From positions 1,662,501-1,726,500 of the forward strand of contig NZ_CP017267.1 of assembly GCF_001870205.1 (NCBI RefSeq): a stretch of DNA of 64,000 bases. The letters run 5' to 3'. A model generated the notes under the pieces. The model worked only from the letters and a program-made list of their open reading frames with translations, made no database searches and was not told where the DNA came from. The translations under genes were made by a program, and so were the position numbers. Positions 50,501 through 62,003 of the stretch are shown here, piece by piece. The stretch comes from Vagococcus teuberi. Lineage in GTDB: Bacteria; Bacillota; Bacilli; Lactobacillales; Vagococcaceae. Position 1 is the first letter of the stretch. Each line of letters begins with the position of its first letter.

Positions 50501-51190
50501 TTAACTAATTAACTTAACAATCACTAAAAATAAACTAGATAAAATAGCTGTACTATTAAACAATAAATGGGCAATAACTGGTACCCAAATATTTTTTGAT
50601 AGCAAATACATTAAACCAAATACCAAACCAGCGAAAGCATACGGCATACTAGCTATAAAACTGCCACCAAAATTATAGTAATGAGAAAAACCAAATAATA
50701 TACTAGATAAAATTAACATGATAGATACTAACATCTTATTAGATTTGTATACATACATACCTTCATAGCGATAAGTTATTTCTTCAACAAAGGCTACAAT
50801 TAAATCAACTATACCAGCTAATACAGAAAACAAAAGTCCTAATGCTGTATTAATATCATAAGCATAACTATACACCGGATTTTTTGGAATAAATTGATTA
50901 AAAAACGGTCTAGTGATTTGAATAATAAATGAAACTAAAATTAATGTGATCACAACGTATAATATATGGCGCCATTTCATCTTTTTAAAGTCTTTCCATT
51001 GATGTGATAACATTTCTTTTTTTGTGTTAATATCTCTTAAAAATAAACCAATAAACCAAAATACTGAAATAAAAAAATAGATATAACCATTTGTCCCTGC
51101 TATCGTTCTTGACAAGGTTAATATTAGCAATGTTCCTATAAAAATAATGATGACTGATATAAAAGATTTTCTCATACTACTGTCTTTCAT
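50501..51190 (-). CDS. CPBP family intramembrane metalloprotease (Abi)
   Basis: A 229-residue membrane protein with about eight spans and all CPBP motifs: EEITYR (in FVEEITYRYEGMY), FGFSHYYN and HLLFN near the C-terminus. These glutamates and histidines form the metal site of the Rce1-like fold. Related bacterial proteins act in bacteriocin self-immunity or peptide maturation, but many have no known role. No bacteriocin gene is seen nearby. A small membrane gene, apparently broken, follows. The AGGGAGAA site before the ATG is clear. Confidence 0.88.
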   Translation of the reverse strand: MKDSSMRKSFISVIIIFIGTLLILTLSRTIAGTNGYIYFFISVFWFIGLFLRDINTKKEMLSHQWKDFKKMKWRHILYVVITLILVSFIIQITRPFFNQFIPKNPVYSYAYDINTALGLLFSVLAGIVDLIVAFVEEITYRYEGMYVYKSNKMLVSIMLILSSILFGFSHYYNFGGSFIASMPYAFAGLVFGLMYLLSKNIWVPVIAHLLFNSTAILSSLFLVIVKLIS

Positions 51191-51207
51191 TGTTCATTTC
51201 TCCCTTC

Positions 51208-51255
51208 AAAAAACAACAAGTAAACCTAACTCACATAGTGTATCTAGGTTTGCTT
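51208..51255 (-). terminator. Terminator after the DUF1846 gene
   Basis: AAGTAAACCTA (about 51218-51228) and TAGGTTTGCTT (51245-51255) form a stem with a large loop. TTGTTTTTT follows on the minus strand. Confidence 0.7.
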
Positions 51256-51275
51256 ATTATTTCAAGTATTTACTT

Positions 51276-52793
51276 TTAGATATAGAAAAGATTTTCTGAT
51301 GAAAAGGCTGGGTCACTGGTCACATTCATGCCCAATTTTTTAAGAACCTGTTCATCATCTTTGTTCAGCATAACGGTTGAGTGTGCTTCAACTCCGTCAA
51401 GATTAGCCAATTGTTCATAAGCTAGTTGAGCTGTTGGGTTCGTTACAGCGCTTATTGATAATGCAATTAGGACTTCATTGGCGTTTAAAGCAGTCATTTT
51501 ATTGCCTAATTCGTCCACTTTCATTTTTTGAATGGTTTCTAAAATAACAGGAGACAATAATAAAATGTCATCTGAAATATTAGCTAAACGTTTAATTGAG
51601 TTTAAAATAGCAGCAGCTGAGGCATCCATCAAATCTGATGTACGACCTGTTACAATTTCTCCAGTTGATAATTCAAACGCCATAACTGACATTGGATTAA
51701 CAGCCTCTTCACCTTCAGCCATTTCTTTCAACTTGTCAGCATACTCTCTTGCAGGAAGAACTGGACGACGATCTTCTTTTTTAAGTTCCATCTCTTCCAT
51801 AATAAGTTGAATACGATTAACCACGTCCTCGTCAACCATTCCACGTTTATAAAAACACTCTGTATCAAAGCAACGACGCATAATTTCTTCTTTTGAAGCT
51901 TCTTTAACCACATCATCATCAATTATACCAAAGCCAACTCGGTTTACACCCATATCTGTCGGTGATTTAAAGACTGACTCTTGGTTAGTGATTCGTTCAA
52001 TAATTCGCTTAATAACTGGGAATGTTTCGATATCACGATTATAGTTAACTGCAACCTCACCATAGGCTTCAAAATGGAATGAATCAATCATATTCACATC
52101 TTTCAAATCCACAGTTGCCGCTTCATAAGCGATATTTAACGGGTGTTTTAATGGGATATTCCAAACTGGAAATGTTTCAAATTTTGAGTACCCTGCCACT
52201 CGTCCTAAACGATTTTCATGATAAATTTGGCTTAAACTTGTTGCCAATTTCCCACTACCAGCTCCTGGAGCCGTAATAACCACGATTGGTTTTGTTGTTG
52301 GAATATATGGATTTTTTCCAAAGCCTTCATCACTGACTATTTGGTCAATGTTATATGGGTAACCGTCAATTGCTTCATGCGTATAAACTTTAATATTTCG
52401 TTTTTCTAATTTGTTAATAAAGATTTTCGTTGAAGGTTGGCCACTGTAACGTGTGATTAACACACTGTTAACAGATAAGCCATACTCATTAAACTCATCA
52501 ATTGATTTTAAGATATCCATGTCATACGTGATGTTGTAATCACCGCGAATTTTATTGCGCTCAATATCTCCAGCATACACACAAATAATGACTTCTGCTT
52601 TATCTTTTAATTTTTGTAGTATTTTGATTTTTGAGTCTTCATCAAAACCTGGCAACACACGTTTTGCATGTTTATCTCCGATTAATTTACCACCAAACTC
52701 TAAATATAATTTATCATAATTATTTACACGTTCTAAAATAAATTTTGATTGCTCTTCAATGTATTTCTGAGAATCAAATCCTAGCTTTTTCAT
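51276..52793 (-). CDS. DUF1846 domain-containing protein
   Basis: A 505-residue cytoplasmic protein that matches the DUF1846 family over its whole length: the N-terminal [19 protein letters not shown] and LYLEFGGKL, the [20 protein letters not shown]-loop-like block (about 175-195) and the C-terminal [18 protein letters not shown] region. Crystal structures of this family are known but its reaction is not. The glycine-rich loop suggests nucleotide binding, which is an inference. It is a single-gene unit with its own terminator. AAGGAGGAAAACC precedes the ATG. Confidence 0.9.
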   Translation of the reverse strand: MKKLGFDSQKYIEEQSKFILERVNNYDKLYLEFGGKLIGDKHAKRVLPGFDEDSKIKILQKLKDKAEVIICVYAGDIERNKIRGDYNITYDMDILKSIDEFNEYGLSVNSVLITRYSGQPSTKIFINKLEKRNIKVYTHEAIDGYPYNIDQIVSDEGFGKNPYIPTTKPIVVITAPGAGSGKLATSLSQIYHENRLGRVAGYSKFETFPVWNIPLKHPLNIAYEAATVDLKDVNMIDSFHFEAYGEVAVNYNRDIETFPVIKRIIERITNQESVFKSPTDMGVNRVGFGIIDDDVVKEASKEEIMRRCFDTECFYKRGMVDEDVVNRIQLIMEEMELKKEDRRPVLPAREYADKLKEMAEGEEAVNPMSVMAFELSTGEIVTGRTSDLMDASAAAILNSIKRLANISDDILLLSPVILETIQKMKVDELGNKMTALNANEVLIALSISAVTNPTAQLAYEQLANLDGVEAHSTVMLNKDDEQVLKKLGMNVTSDPAFSSENLFYI

Positions 52794-52994
52794 GGTTTTC
52801 CTCCTTAAAAGTTAGGATAAATGGTAAAATTGCAACCAACAATGATTAACACTTAACTTAACTTTTTCTCTAATTTTTGTAACATATCTTGTGTCGTTTA
52901 TCTTGATCATAAAAAATAATAAATTTTTACTATTCTTTAGTACAATGTTAATCCTACTGACCTTTTAATAATTTATCCCTAAACTAATCATTAA

Positions 52995-53062
52995 TATAAT
53001 ACATACATTATCATACTCATTTTTTATAATCTAAGTATATCATGATAATATGTATTTTTTAT
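52995..53062. repeat. AT-rich imperfect inverted repeat after pyrG
   Basis: ATACATACATTATCAT (about 52999-53014) and the region 53036-53056 (ATCATGATAATATGTAT) are imperfect inverse copies. On the plus strand T6 follows. It may end pyrG transcription weakly. The rest of 52794-53069 is AT-rich with nothing clear. Confidence 0.4.
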
Positions 53063-53069
53063 TAACGTT

Positions 53070-54668
53070 CTAGTTGTTTAAGCTAGCTCTAATAAATCCA
53101 TTAAATAACGGATGACTTCTATTTGGACGTGATTTGAACTCTGGGTGAAATTGACTTGCAACAAAGAAATCATTTGCTGGAATTTCAACTATTTCAACTA
53201 AACGATTGTCTGGTGAAACACCTGAAAAGACCATCCCCGCTTGTTCAAATGACTCGCGAAACGCATTATTAAATTCATAACGGTGGCGATGACGTTCACT
53301 GATTAACTCTTCACCATTATATAAGTCACGTGTTTTAGTGTCTGGTTTCAACTCGCATGGATAAGCTCCTAGACGTAACGTTCCTCCCATATCTTCTACA
53401 CCTTCTTGATCTAACATTAAATCAATGATGTTATAAGGCGTTTCTGGTGCAGTTTCTTTTGAATCTGCTCCTTCAAGCATCAAGACGTTTCTTGCAAATT
53501 CAACACAGGCCATTTGCATACCCAAACAAATACCTAAGAATGGAATATTATTTTCTCTTGCAAAACGAATCGCTTCGATTTTTCCTTCAATTCCTCGGTC
53601 GCCAAATCCACCTGGCACAAGAACACCGTCTACTGTTGATAAATAATCAGAGACATTTTCTTTTGTGACATTTTCTGATTGAATCCACTCAATTTCGATG
53701 TTTGTATCATGTTCATATCCAGCATGTTTTAGTGCTTCAACAACTGATAAATAAGCATCAGGTAACTCAACATATTTCCCAACTAATGCAATACGTGTAC
53801 TGTGTTTTAAGTTTAGCACGTGTTTTGCCATTTCTTGCCACTCTGTCATATCTGCTTTAGGCGCTTCAATCCCTAAATGATCACACACAATATCATCCAA
53901 TCCTTGTGCTTCTAAATTTAGTGGAATATCATACAATGTTTTCACATCTCTTGATTCAATAACTGCTTCTTCAGGCACATCGCAAAATTGTGCTAACTTT
54001 TGTTTCATTTCTTGTGGTACTTCTTCTTCTGTTCTAACAACTAGAATATCTGGTTGAATCCCAAGACTACGTAATTCTTTCACACTATGTTGTGTCGGTT
54101 TGGTTTTCATTTCCCCTGCTGCTCTTAAATAAGGAATCAATGTTGTGTGGATATATAATACATTATCTTTACCAACATCTGCTTTCATCTGTCTTAGTGC
54201 TTCTAAAAATGGTAAAGACTCAATATCACCAACTGTTCCACCGACTTCAGTGATAATCACATCTGCTTCATTTGTATCAGCTGCTGCCATCATTTTTTCT
54301 TTGATTTCATTGGTAATATGTGGGATTACTTGGACTGTCGCACCAAGATATTCTCCTTTTCTTTCTTTTCTGATTACCTCAGAATAAACTTTTCCTGTGG
54401 TCACATTTGAGTGTTGATTTAAATTAATATCTATAAATCGCTCATAATGACCTAAATCTAAATCTGTTTCTGCCCCATCTTCAGTGACGAATACTTCACC
54501 ATGTTGGTAAGGACTCATTGTTCCAGGATCAATGTTAATATAGGGATCAAATTTTTGAATAGTTACATTCAATCCACGATTTTTTAATAATCGACCTAAC
54601 GATGCTGCTACAATCCCTTTTCCAATTGAAGATACCACTCCACCTGTTACAAAAATGTACTTTGTCAT
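53070..54668 (-). CDS. pyrG: CTP synthase
   Basis: A 532-residue two-domain enzyme that makes CTP from UTP, ATP and glutamine. The synthetase half begins [17 protein letters not shown] and has [18 protein letters not shown]. The glutaminase half has [11 protein letters not shown], the nucleophile cysteine in [10 protein letters not shown] and the His/Glu pair in [11 protein letters not shown]. It is monocistronic. Its leader has the features of the Bacillus pyrG attenuator that senses CTP, described as a separate feature. Length and motifs are normal. Confidence 0.98.
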   Translation of the reverse strand: MTKYIFVTGGVVSSIGKGIVAASLGRLLKNRGLNVTIQKFDPYINIDPGTMSPYQHGEVFVTEDGAETDLDLGHYERFIDINLNQHSNVTTGKVYSEVIRKERKGEYLGATVQVIPHITNEIKEKMMAAADTNEADVIITEVGGTVGDIESLPFLEALRQMKADVGKDNVLYIHTTLIPYLRAAGEMKTKPTQHSVKELRSLGIQPDILVVRTEEEVPQEMKQKLAQFCDVPEEAVIESRDVKTLYDIPLNLEAQGLDDIVCDHLGIEAPKADMTEWQEMAKHVLNLKHSTRIALVGKYVELPDAYLSVVEALKHAGYEHDTNIEIEWIQSENVTKENVSDYLSTVDGVLVPGGFGDRGIEGKIEAIRFARENNIPFLGICLGMQMACVEFARNVLMLEGADSKETAPETPYNIIDLMLDQEGVEDMGGTLRLGAYPCELKPDTKTRDLYNGEELISERHRHRYEFNNAFRESFEQAGMVFSGVSPDNRLVEIVEIPANDFFVASQFHPEFKSRPNRSHPLFNGFIRASLNN

Positions 54669-54724
54669 AACATTCGCCTCTTTTCATATATTTCTTGGGG
54701 AAGATACTTTTATAAAAAACAAAG

Positions 54725-54796
54725 AAAAGCCCCCTATTCGTATGAATAAGGGAGCTTTAATTTAAGTCTATCTGCCTCTATTTCTCAAGAGTGCCC
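54725..54796 (-). promoter_or_regulatory. pyrG leader with CTP-sensing attenuator
   Basis: The transcript is predicted to start GGGC (first G at 54796). A terminator hairpin follows at 54725-54757 (AAGCTCCCTTATTC against GAATAGGGGGCTT, then a T-rich run). In Bacillus subtilis pyrG, low CTP makes polymerase stutter at a GGGC start, adding extra Gs that pair with the CUCCC arm and prevent termination. Both parts are present here. The mechanism itself is inferred by analogy. Confidence 0.8.
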
Positions 54797-54803
54797 AAAA
54801 AGT

Positions 54804-54832
54804 ATGATACAAGGTTTTTGATGTTTCGTCAA
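54804..54832 (-). promoter_or_regulatory. pyrG promoter
   Basis: TTGACG (54827-54832), 17-base spacer, TATCAT (54804-54809) on the minus strand, with the predicted GGGC start 7 bases after the -10. The further region 54833-55093 is AT-rich and shows no gene. Confidence 0.8.
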
Positions 54833-55093
54833 GAATTTAATTATGAAATCCATCTAATTTTCATATCTTCCCCAACTTTTTCATAACCATCACTATCTAA
54901 ATTAACCCCTTCTTTCTATGAACTGGTGTTGTTCTATTTATAATATACTAATTATAGTATGATAATCATAAACACAACGGGTTTCACATAATGCTCTTGC
55001 AAAATCAATAGATAATAACAAAACAAACTCTTTAGTTTTTTAGTTTTTCTCTCTGTGATATAAAAATTATGATGAGTTCTCATTGCCTTTTTA

Positions 55094-56260
55094 CTATTTT
55101 TTATTTAATTTTGTCAATAATATAAGTAATCCATTTAATACGACACCACACAAAATCCCAATTGCTAAGTTTCCTGTGTAAACAATAACAACGACAGTGA
55201 CTACCATCGCAGTACTTTCAATCATTTCCCATGATTTTACTAACTGTAAACTTTTCCAATCAAATGTATCCCCTGCAACTGTTATCATAATCCCAATCAA
55301 AGCTGCCGTTGGAATCACCATCATGAGTGAGTTTAAAACAAAAATGAACAGTAATAACGTCGTACCTGATACAAATGTTGACAAACGTGTCCGTCCACCT
55401 GATTTAACATTTATGACAGCTTGCCCTATCATCGCACATCCAGCTTGGCCACCAAATAATCCCGTAATAAAATTAGCCAGTCCTTGTGCTTTCACTTCAC
55501 GTTTACTATCACTAGTTGAGTTTGTCATCTCATCTACTATAGGAACTGTTAATAGTGTTTCCATTAGTCCGATAAACGTTAATGAAATGGCGGTTGGTAA
55601 GATTATCCACAGTGTTTCTAAACTCATTGGTACAAGTGGTAAGCCAAACGATACATCGAGTGAGGACATATCTCCTAAATCACCAACAGTAAAGAAACTA
55701 CCTTTAAAAACAAATGATAAGATAGTCATGACCGTAATAATAATAAGGGCTGGTGGCACAACTTTAATCACTTTGGGTAGTAAATATATGGCTAATATAC
55801 TAACAATAACCATGACATAGCCAATCACATTTTGTTCAGGTAATTGTTGAACTTGTGCTAAAAAAATTGAAATCGCTAATCCATTAACAAAACCTATCAT
55901 GACACTTTTAGGTATGTATTTCATGACTTTATGAATATTCAAATAACCTAAAATAAATTGAAATATACCTGTTAATATGGTAGCAGCAATCATATAGTTT
56001 AGCCCATGCGACTGTACTAATCCTGCAATTACTAAAGCCATCGATCCGGCTGCAGCAGATACCATAGCAGGTCTTCCACCAGTTAACGTAATGACTAATA
56101 AGGTAATAGCTGAAGCAAATAATGCCGACATTGGATGCACTCCCGCTATAATGGCAAACCCTATTACTTCAGGTAAAATTGCGACCGATGACACTAATCC
56201 AGCAAAAATATTTTCACGTGGGTTCCCTACCCACTCATTCTTTTTTATACTAAGTAACAC
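55094..56260 (-). CDS. SulP-family anion transporter without STAS domain
   Basis: 388 residues from a GTG start, which follows GGGAGGG by about 7 bases. About 11-12 membrane spans are visible, with the SulP opening FAGLVSSVAILPEVIGFAIIAGV and the FGGQAGCAMIGQAVINVKSGGRTRLSTF block. Substrates of this family include sulphate, bicarbonate and other anions. It stops right after the last span, so the usual cytoplasmic STAS domain is missing. Such short forms occur in related bacteria. It lies alone, downstream of the pdh operon terminator. Confidence 0.88.
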   Translation of the reverse strand: MLLSIKKNEWVGNPRENIFAGLVSSVAILPEVIGFAIIAGVHPMSALFASAITLLVITLTGGRPAMVSAAAGSMALVIAGLVQSHGLNYMIAATILTGIFQFILGYLNIHKVMKYIPKSVMIGFVNGLAISIFLAQVQQLPEQNVIGYVMVIVSILAIYLLPKVIKVVPPALIIITVMTILSFVFKGSFFTVGDLGDMSSLDVSFGLPLVPMSLETLWIILPTAISLTFIGLMETLLTVPIVDEMTNSTSDSKREVKAQGLANFITGLFGGQAGCAMIGQAVINVKSGGRTRLSTFVSGTTLLLFIFVLNSLMMVIPTAALIGIMITVAGDTFDWKSLQLVKSWEMIESTAMVVTVVVIVYTGNLAIGILCGVVLNGLLILLTKLNKK

Positions 56261-56334
56261 CTTTTTCCCTCCCTTAATTCTTTTCCAAGAAAATTATCAT
56301 AACATATACTTTTGAATAATACACGTTTTAAAAA

Positions 56335-56364
56335 TAAAAAAGCACCTCTGAAAAGAGATGCTTT
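56335..56364 (-). terminator. Terminator of the pdh operon
   Basis: AAAGCATCTCT and AGAGGTGCTTT form a stem with a TTTC loop and T6 run on the minus strand, about 30 bases after the pdhD stop. Confidence 0.88.
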
Positions 56365-56396
56365 ATACGTCCGAACAAACAATGCTTTATTTAAAA

Positions 56397-57803
56397 TTAC
56401 ATGTGAATTGGCATACCTAACGCTAACTCAGCTGTATCCATAACAGCTTCAGATAATGATGGATGTGAATGGATAGTTAAAGCGATATCTTCAGCATTCA
56501 TTCCAGCTTCAACAGCTAAACCAATTTCTGCAATAATATCACTAGCACTAATACCAGCAACTTGTCCACCAACAATCACGTTGTCTTCTTTAGTTGTAAC
56601 TAAACGTACAAATCCTTCAGTTTGGTTTAATGATAACGCACGACCATTTCCACCTAATGAGAATTTAGATGCTTTCACGTTTAACCCAGCTTCTTTTGCT
56701 TCTTTTTCTGTCATACCAACAGTTGCCAATTCAGGATCTGTAAAGGCCACAGCTGGCATTGCACGATAATCAACTGCTACTGGTTCACCCGCAATGGCTT
56801 CTGCAGCAATTTTAGCTTCATAACTTGCTTTATGAGCAAGTGCAGCTCCAGGAACGATGTCACCAATTGCGAAAATACTTTTCACGTTAGTGCGTCCTTG
56901 GTTATCAACTTTTACTAATCCACGATCAGTCATCTCAACGCCTAAGATTTCTAAACCTAAATCATCAGTGTTTGGACGACGACCTACAGTTACCATAACG
57001 TAATCTGCTTCAACTTTTTCTTCTTTACCGTCAACTTCATAAGTTACAGTCACGCTATCGCCATTGTCAACAGCTTCTTTAGCCATTGCTTTTGTTACAA
57101 CTTTGATACCTTTGTTGTCAAATTCTTTTTCAACAAGTTTAACCATATCTTTTTCAAATGTTGGTAAAATTTGTGGAGAACCTTCTAAAATTGTTACTTC
57201 AGCACCTAGGTTAGCATATGCTCCACCTAATTCAGCACCGATAACGCCACCACCGACGATCACTAATTTTTTAGGAACTTCAGTTAAGCTTAATCCACCA
57301 GTTGAATCAATAATACGTCCACCAAATTTAAAACCTTTAATTTCGATTGGACGACTACCAGTTGCAACGATAGCATGATTAAATGAATAAGTTTGTGCAT
57401 GGTCACCATCGATAACACGTAGAGTGTTTTCATCAACGAAGAATGCTTCCCCACGGATAATTTCAACTTTATTTTTCTTAAGTAAGAATTCAACACCACC
57501 AGTTAATTTTGCAACTACTTGGTTGTTTTTCCATTCTTGAGTTTTAGAAAAATCAAGTGATACATTATCAGCAGTTACACCAAAGATAGATGAATGCATT
57601 GCTTCTTGATATTTGTGTCCTGCACTAATTAGTGCTTTTGATGGAATACATCCGACGTTTAAACAAACGCCGCCGATGTATTCTCTTTCAATAATTGCTA
57701 CTTTTTGGCCCATTTGTGCTGCACGAATTGCGGCAACATATCCACCAGGTCCTGCACCAATTACTACTGTATCTAATTCTAATGCGAAATCTCCTACAAC
57801 CAT
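56397..57803 (-). CDS. pdhD: Dihydrolipoamide dehydrogenase (PDH E3)
   Basis: A 468-residue flavoprotein that reoxidises the lipoyl groups of E2 and makes NADH. The FAD site is [13 protein letters not shown], the redox disulphide is C47/C52 in [13 protein letters not shown], the NAD site is [17 protein letters not shown] and the catalytic histidine is in [10 protein letters not shown]. It lies 12 bases after pdhC and is the last gene of the operon. The enzyme of enterococci is notably tolerant of high NADH, which allows anaerobic use, but this cannot be read from the sequence. Confidence 0.97.
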   Translation of the reverse strand: MVVGDFALELDTVVIGAGPGGYVAAIRAAQMGQKVAIIEREYIGGVCLNVGCIPSKALISAGHKYQEAMHSSIFGVTADNVSLDFSKTQEWKNNQVVAKLTGGVEFLLKKNKVEIIRGEAFFVDENTLRVIDGDHAQTYSFNHAIVATGSRPIEIKGFKFGGRIIDSTGGLSLTEVPKKLVIVGGGVIGAELGGAYANLGAEVTILEGSPQILPTFEKDMVKLVEKEFDNKGIKVVTKAMAKEAVDNGDSVTVTYEVDGKEEKVEADYVMVTVGRRPNTDDLGLEILGVEMTDRGLVKVDNQGRTNVKSIFAIGDIVPGAALAHKASYEAKIAAEAIAGEPVAVDYRAMPAVAFTDPELATVGMTEKEAKEAGLNVKASKFSLGGNGRALSLNQTEGFVRLVTTKEDNVIVGGQVAGISASDIIAEIGLAVEAGMNAEDIALTIHSHPSLSEAVMDTAELALGMPIHM

Positions 57804-57815
57804 TAACTATTCACC

Positions 57816-59423
57816 TTATCCTTCCATTAATAATAATTCTGGATCAGCTAATAAACGTTTAATATTGTTCATTGCTTTTTGTGCTGTTGCTCCATCAACG
57901 ATACGGTGGTCAAAGCTTAATGATAATTTCATCATTCTTCCAACAACAATTTCTCCATCTTCGTTTACGACAGGTTGTTGTGTAATAGTACCAACACCTA
58001 AGATAGCAACTTCTGGGTAGTTAATAACTGGTGTAAACCACCCGCCACCAACAGAACCAATGTTACTAATTGTTACAGTACCATCACGCATATCAGCTGC
58101 AGTTAATTTACCTTCAATAGCTAAAGCTGCTTTTTCATTAATTTCATCTGCAATATCAAACATGCTCTTAGTGTTAGCTTGTTTAACGTTTGGTACATAT
58201 AAACCATGATCAGTATCAGTTGCGATACCAATGTTATAGTAATGTTTGTAAACAATTTCGTTTGTTGCGTCATCAATTGATGCGTTTAATGTTGGGAATT
58301 TTTGCATAGTTGCAGTTAATGCTTTAACAACATATGGCAAGAACGTTAATTTAGTATTTCTTGTTGCTGCAACATCTTTAAATTTCTTACGGTGATCCCA
58401 TAATTTAGATACTTCAACATCATCATGTAATGTTACATGAGGAGCTGTATGTTTGCTGTTTACCATCGCTTTAGCAATTGCTTTACGTGTTGGAGTCATT
58501 TTTTCACGAACTTCAACTTCAGGCATACCAACAAATGGTGCTGCTGGTTTAGATGCTTCAGCTGCTGGTGCAACAGAAACTTTCTCTTCAGATACAGCAA
58601 CTTTTTCAACTGATTGAGCGACTGGGGCTGAACCAAAGTTATCAATATCAGATTTAACCACACGTCCACCTTTACCTGTTGGTGTTACTAACGTAATATC
58701 AACACCTTTAGCACGAGCATATTGACGTACTGATGGCATTGCTAATACACGAGCACTTGGTTTACCAGTTGGCTCACTTGATGCTGCTGGTGTACTTGCA
58801 GTTGGAGCTGCAGCTGCTGGCGTTTCAGTAGCTGTTGCACTTGTTGCAGGAGCATCGTTATGTCCTGGTGCATCAATTTCTACCAATACATCACCAACAT
58901 TTGCTACTGTTCCTTCAGGTACTAATACGTTAACTACTTTACCTGTTACAGGAGAAGGAATTTCTTCTACTGATTTATCATTTTGTACTTCTAATAATGT
59001 ATCGTCTTCATTGATTGTATCTCCAGCAGAAACAAACCATTTTACGATTTCCCCTTCTGCGATACCTTCACCGATATCTGGTAATTTGAATTGGAATACT
59101 CCGCCTGTACTAGCTGCAGGAGCACTTGCCGCTGGTGCAGTTGCTTCTTCAGCTGGAGCGACTGTTTCTTCCTCATCTTCATGTCCTGGTGCGTCGATTT
59201 CAACTAATACGTCACCAACGTTTGCTACTGTTCCTTCTGAAACAAGAACTTTTAGTACTTTACCTGTTACAGGAGAAGGAATTTCTTCTACTGATTTATC
59301 ATTTTGTACTTCTAATAACGTATCGTCTTCGTTGATTGTATCGCCTTCTTTAACAAACAATTTAACGATTTCGCCTTCTGCGATACCTTCACCAATGTCT
59401 GGTAATTTAAATTTAAAAGCCAT
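57816..59423 (-). CDS. pdhC: Dihydrolipoyl acetyltransferase (PDH E2), two lipoyl domains
   Basis: A 535-residue E2 core enzyme. Two lipoyl domains (about 2-78 and 109-185) have lipoyl lysines at K43 and K150 in identical [13 protein letters not shown] blocks, joined by Ala/Pro-rich swinging linkers. A peripheral-subunit-binding domain ([15 protein letters not shown]) and the acetyltransferase domain with [13 protein letters not shown] follow. It transfers acetyl groups to CoA. At DNA level the two lipoyl domains are nearly identical for long runs (57 bases at 58941 and 59262), pointing to recent duplication or gene conversion. Confidence 0.97.
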   Translation of the reverse strand: MAFKFKLPDIGEGIAEGEIVKLFVKEGDTINEDDTLLEVQNDKSVEEIPSPVTGKVLKVLVSEGTVANVGDVLVEIDAPGHEDEEETVAPAEEATAPAASAPAASTGGVFQFKLPDIGEGIAEGEIVKWFVSAGDTINEDDTLLEVQNDKSVEEIPSPVTGKVVNVLVPEGTVANVGDVLVEIDAPGHNDAPATSATATETPAAAAPTASTPAASSEPTGKPSARVLAMPSVRQYARAKGVDITLVTPTGKGGRVVKSDIDNFGSAPVAQSVEKVAVSEEKVSVAPAAEASKPAAPFVGMPEVEVREKMTPTRKAIAKAMVNSKHTAPHVTLHDDVEVSKLWDHRKKFKDVAATRNTKLTFLPYVVKALTATMQKFPTLNASIDDATNEIVYKHYYNIGIATDTDHGLYVPNVKQANTKSMFDIADEINEKAALAIEGKLTAADMRDGTVTISNIGSVGGGWFTPVINYPEVAILGVGTITQQPVVNEDGEIVVGRMMKLSLSFDHRIVDGATAQKAMNNIKRLLADPELLLMEG

Positions 59424-59469
59424 CTGTTATTTCTCTCCTTCTGTTGTGCATTCAGTTAATTTCGATTAA

Positions 59470-60447
59470 TTAGAATGAATGAATTTCTCTTACTTTTGCT
59501 TCGATATCTGATGCATTTGGTAACCATGCACCTTCTGCTTGACCAAATGGATAAACTGTATCAGGTGCTGACACACGTCCAATTGGTGCTTCTAAAGAAA
59601 GAACCGCTCTTTCTGAAATTTCTGAAACAACTTGAGCGCCAACTCCGGCTTGTCTTTGAGCTTCTTGAACGACTACAACACGTCCTGTTTTCTCAACAGA
59701 GGCAATAATTGTATCTACATCTAATGGTGCAACTGTTCTTAAGTCGATGATTTCAACAGAGATGCCATCTTTTTCTAACGCTTCTGCTGCTTTGATTGCT
59801 TCGCGAACCATTGCGCCGTAAGTAATAATTGAAACATCTGTCCCTTCACGAGTTACCGCTGCTTTATCTAAAGGAACTGTGTAAGCTTCTTCTGGAACTT
59901 CTTCACGGAATGAACGGTATAATTTCATGTGCTCTAAGAAAACAACTGGATCGTTGTCACGAATAGATGAAATTAATAATCCTTTTGCGTCATATGGATT
60001 ACTTGGGATAACCACACGTACACCTGGTGATTGAGCGATTAAACCTTCTAAGTTATCCGCATGCATTTCAGGAGTATGAACCCCACCACCAAATGGTGCG
60101 CGGATTGTAACTGGAATATTACGAGTACCACTCATACGGTAACGAGTACGAGCCATTTGTCCGATAATTTCATCCATTACTTCAAATACGAAACCAAAGA
60201 ATTGGATTTCTGCTACTGGACGGAAGTTTTCTAAAGCTAAACCGAATGCTAAACCACCGATACCTGATTCAGCTAATGGTGTATCAAATACACGATCTAC
60301 ACCAAATTTTTCTTGTAATCCTTCAGTGGCACGGAATACCCCACCGTTATTACCAACATCTTCACCAAATACTAATACATCTGGATTTGCTTCAAGTTCT
60401 ATTGCTAAAGCATCTGTAATTGCTTGAATCATTGTTTTTTGTGCCAT
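59470..60447 (-). CDS. pdhB: Pyruvate dehydrogenase E1 beta subunit
   Basis: A 325-residue transketolase-type beta subunit. It contains [19 protein letters not shown] with the active-site glutamate, [16 protein letters not shown], the [16 protein letters not shown] loop and the C-terminal [16 protein letters not shown]. It pairs with PdhA to decarboxylate pyruvate. It follows pdhA by 3 bases and precedes pdhC by 46. Length is as expected for the Gram-positive type. Confidence 0.97.
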   Translation of the reverse strand: MAQKTMIQAITDALAIELEANPDVLVFGEDVGNNGGVFRATEGLQEKFGVDRVFDTPLAESGIGGLAFGLALENFRPVAEIQFFGFVFEVMDEIIGQMARTRYRMSGTRNIPVTIRAPFGGGVHTPEMHADNLEGLIAQSPGVRVVIPSNPYDAKGLLISSIRDNDPVVFLEHMKLYRSFREEVPEEAYTVPLDKAAVTREGTDVSIITYGAMVREAIKAAEALEKDGISVEIIDLRTVAPLDVDTIIASVEKTGRVVVVQEAQRQAGVGAQVVSEISERAVLSLEAPIGRVSAPDTVYPFGQAEGAWLPNASDIEAKVREIHSF

Positions 60448-60450
60448 GAT

Positions 60451-61587
<1,137 letters not shown>

Positions 61588-61624
61588 TTACGTAATCATA
61601 TTGGTTTCTCAAACAGGAAAAAAA

Positions 61625-61652
61625 ACTGTATTACTTTTTTTCAATTTGACAA
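61625..61652 (-). promoter_or_regulatory. Candidate pdh promoter
   Basis: TTGTCA (61647-61652), 16-base spacer, TACAGT (61625-61630) on the minus strand, about 60 bases before pdhA. Further upstream at 61743-61758, AGTGAAAAATATCACT is a symmetric site like the Rex redox box (TGTGA-N6-TCACA) with one changed base per arm. The rest of 61564-61920 shows no gene. Confidence 0.4.
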
Positions 61653-61920
61653 ATTCAATTTAACATGACTTTATTCACATTGCAAGCAATCCGCTTGAAT
61701 TATTTTGCTTTATTAACGTAATGAATGACGCACCGAAAACATAGTGAAAAATATCACTTTCTAGTTTTATTTTAGTTCATTCTTTTTATCCTATGTTAAA
61801 ACAGTCAAAACTGTATTACTTAATATGAAAATCTGTTATATATCACCTTTTGTAAAAACGCTATCTTATCTAGCTTTATTTTCTAAACTAAAAAACAAAC
61901 GCATAAAATCATGGAGATAT

Positions 61921-61956
61921 AAAAAAGAACTCCTAACACGTAAGAGTTCTTTTTTA
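61921..61956. terminator. Terminator after the mgtA-type gene
   Basis: AAAAAAGAACTC (61921-61932) and GAGTTCTTTTTT (61944-61955) form a perfect 12-bp stem with T-rich flanks on both strands, about 50 bases after the ATPase stop. Confidence 0.9.
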
Positions 61957-62003
61957 TTAGAAAACATTATTGTTTTTTTTAAAAGAAAGTGATTTTTTTC
62001 ACG

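Noticed and set aside
50501-51190. A bacteriocin cluster around the CPBP protease
   Set aside because: No leader peptide with a GG motif, no dedicated transporter and no kinase/regulator pair are present nearby.
55197-55820. Plus-strand frame of 207 codons opposite the SulP gene
   Set aside because: Antisense shadow: the minus strand has a full membrane transporter with conserved blocks.
58870-59340. Repeats in pdhC as a possible CRISPR or satellite array
   Set aside because: Only two copies, both coding for lipoyl domains in frame.
59011-59469. Plus-strand Ser/Thr-rich frame of 152 codons
   Set aside because: It mirrors the Ala/Pro-rich linkers of pdhC and has no start site.
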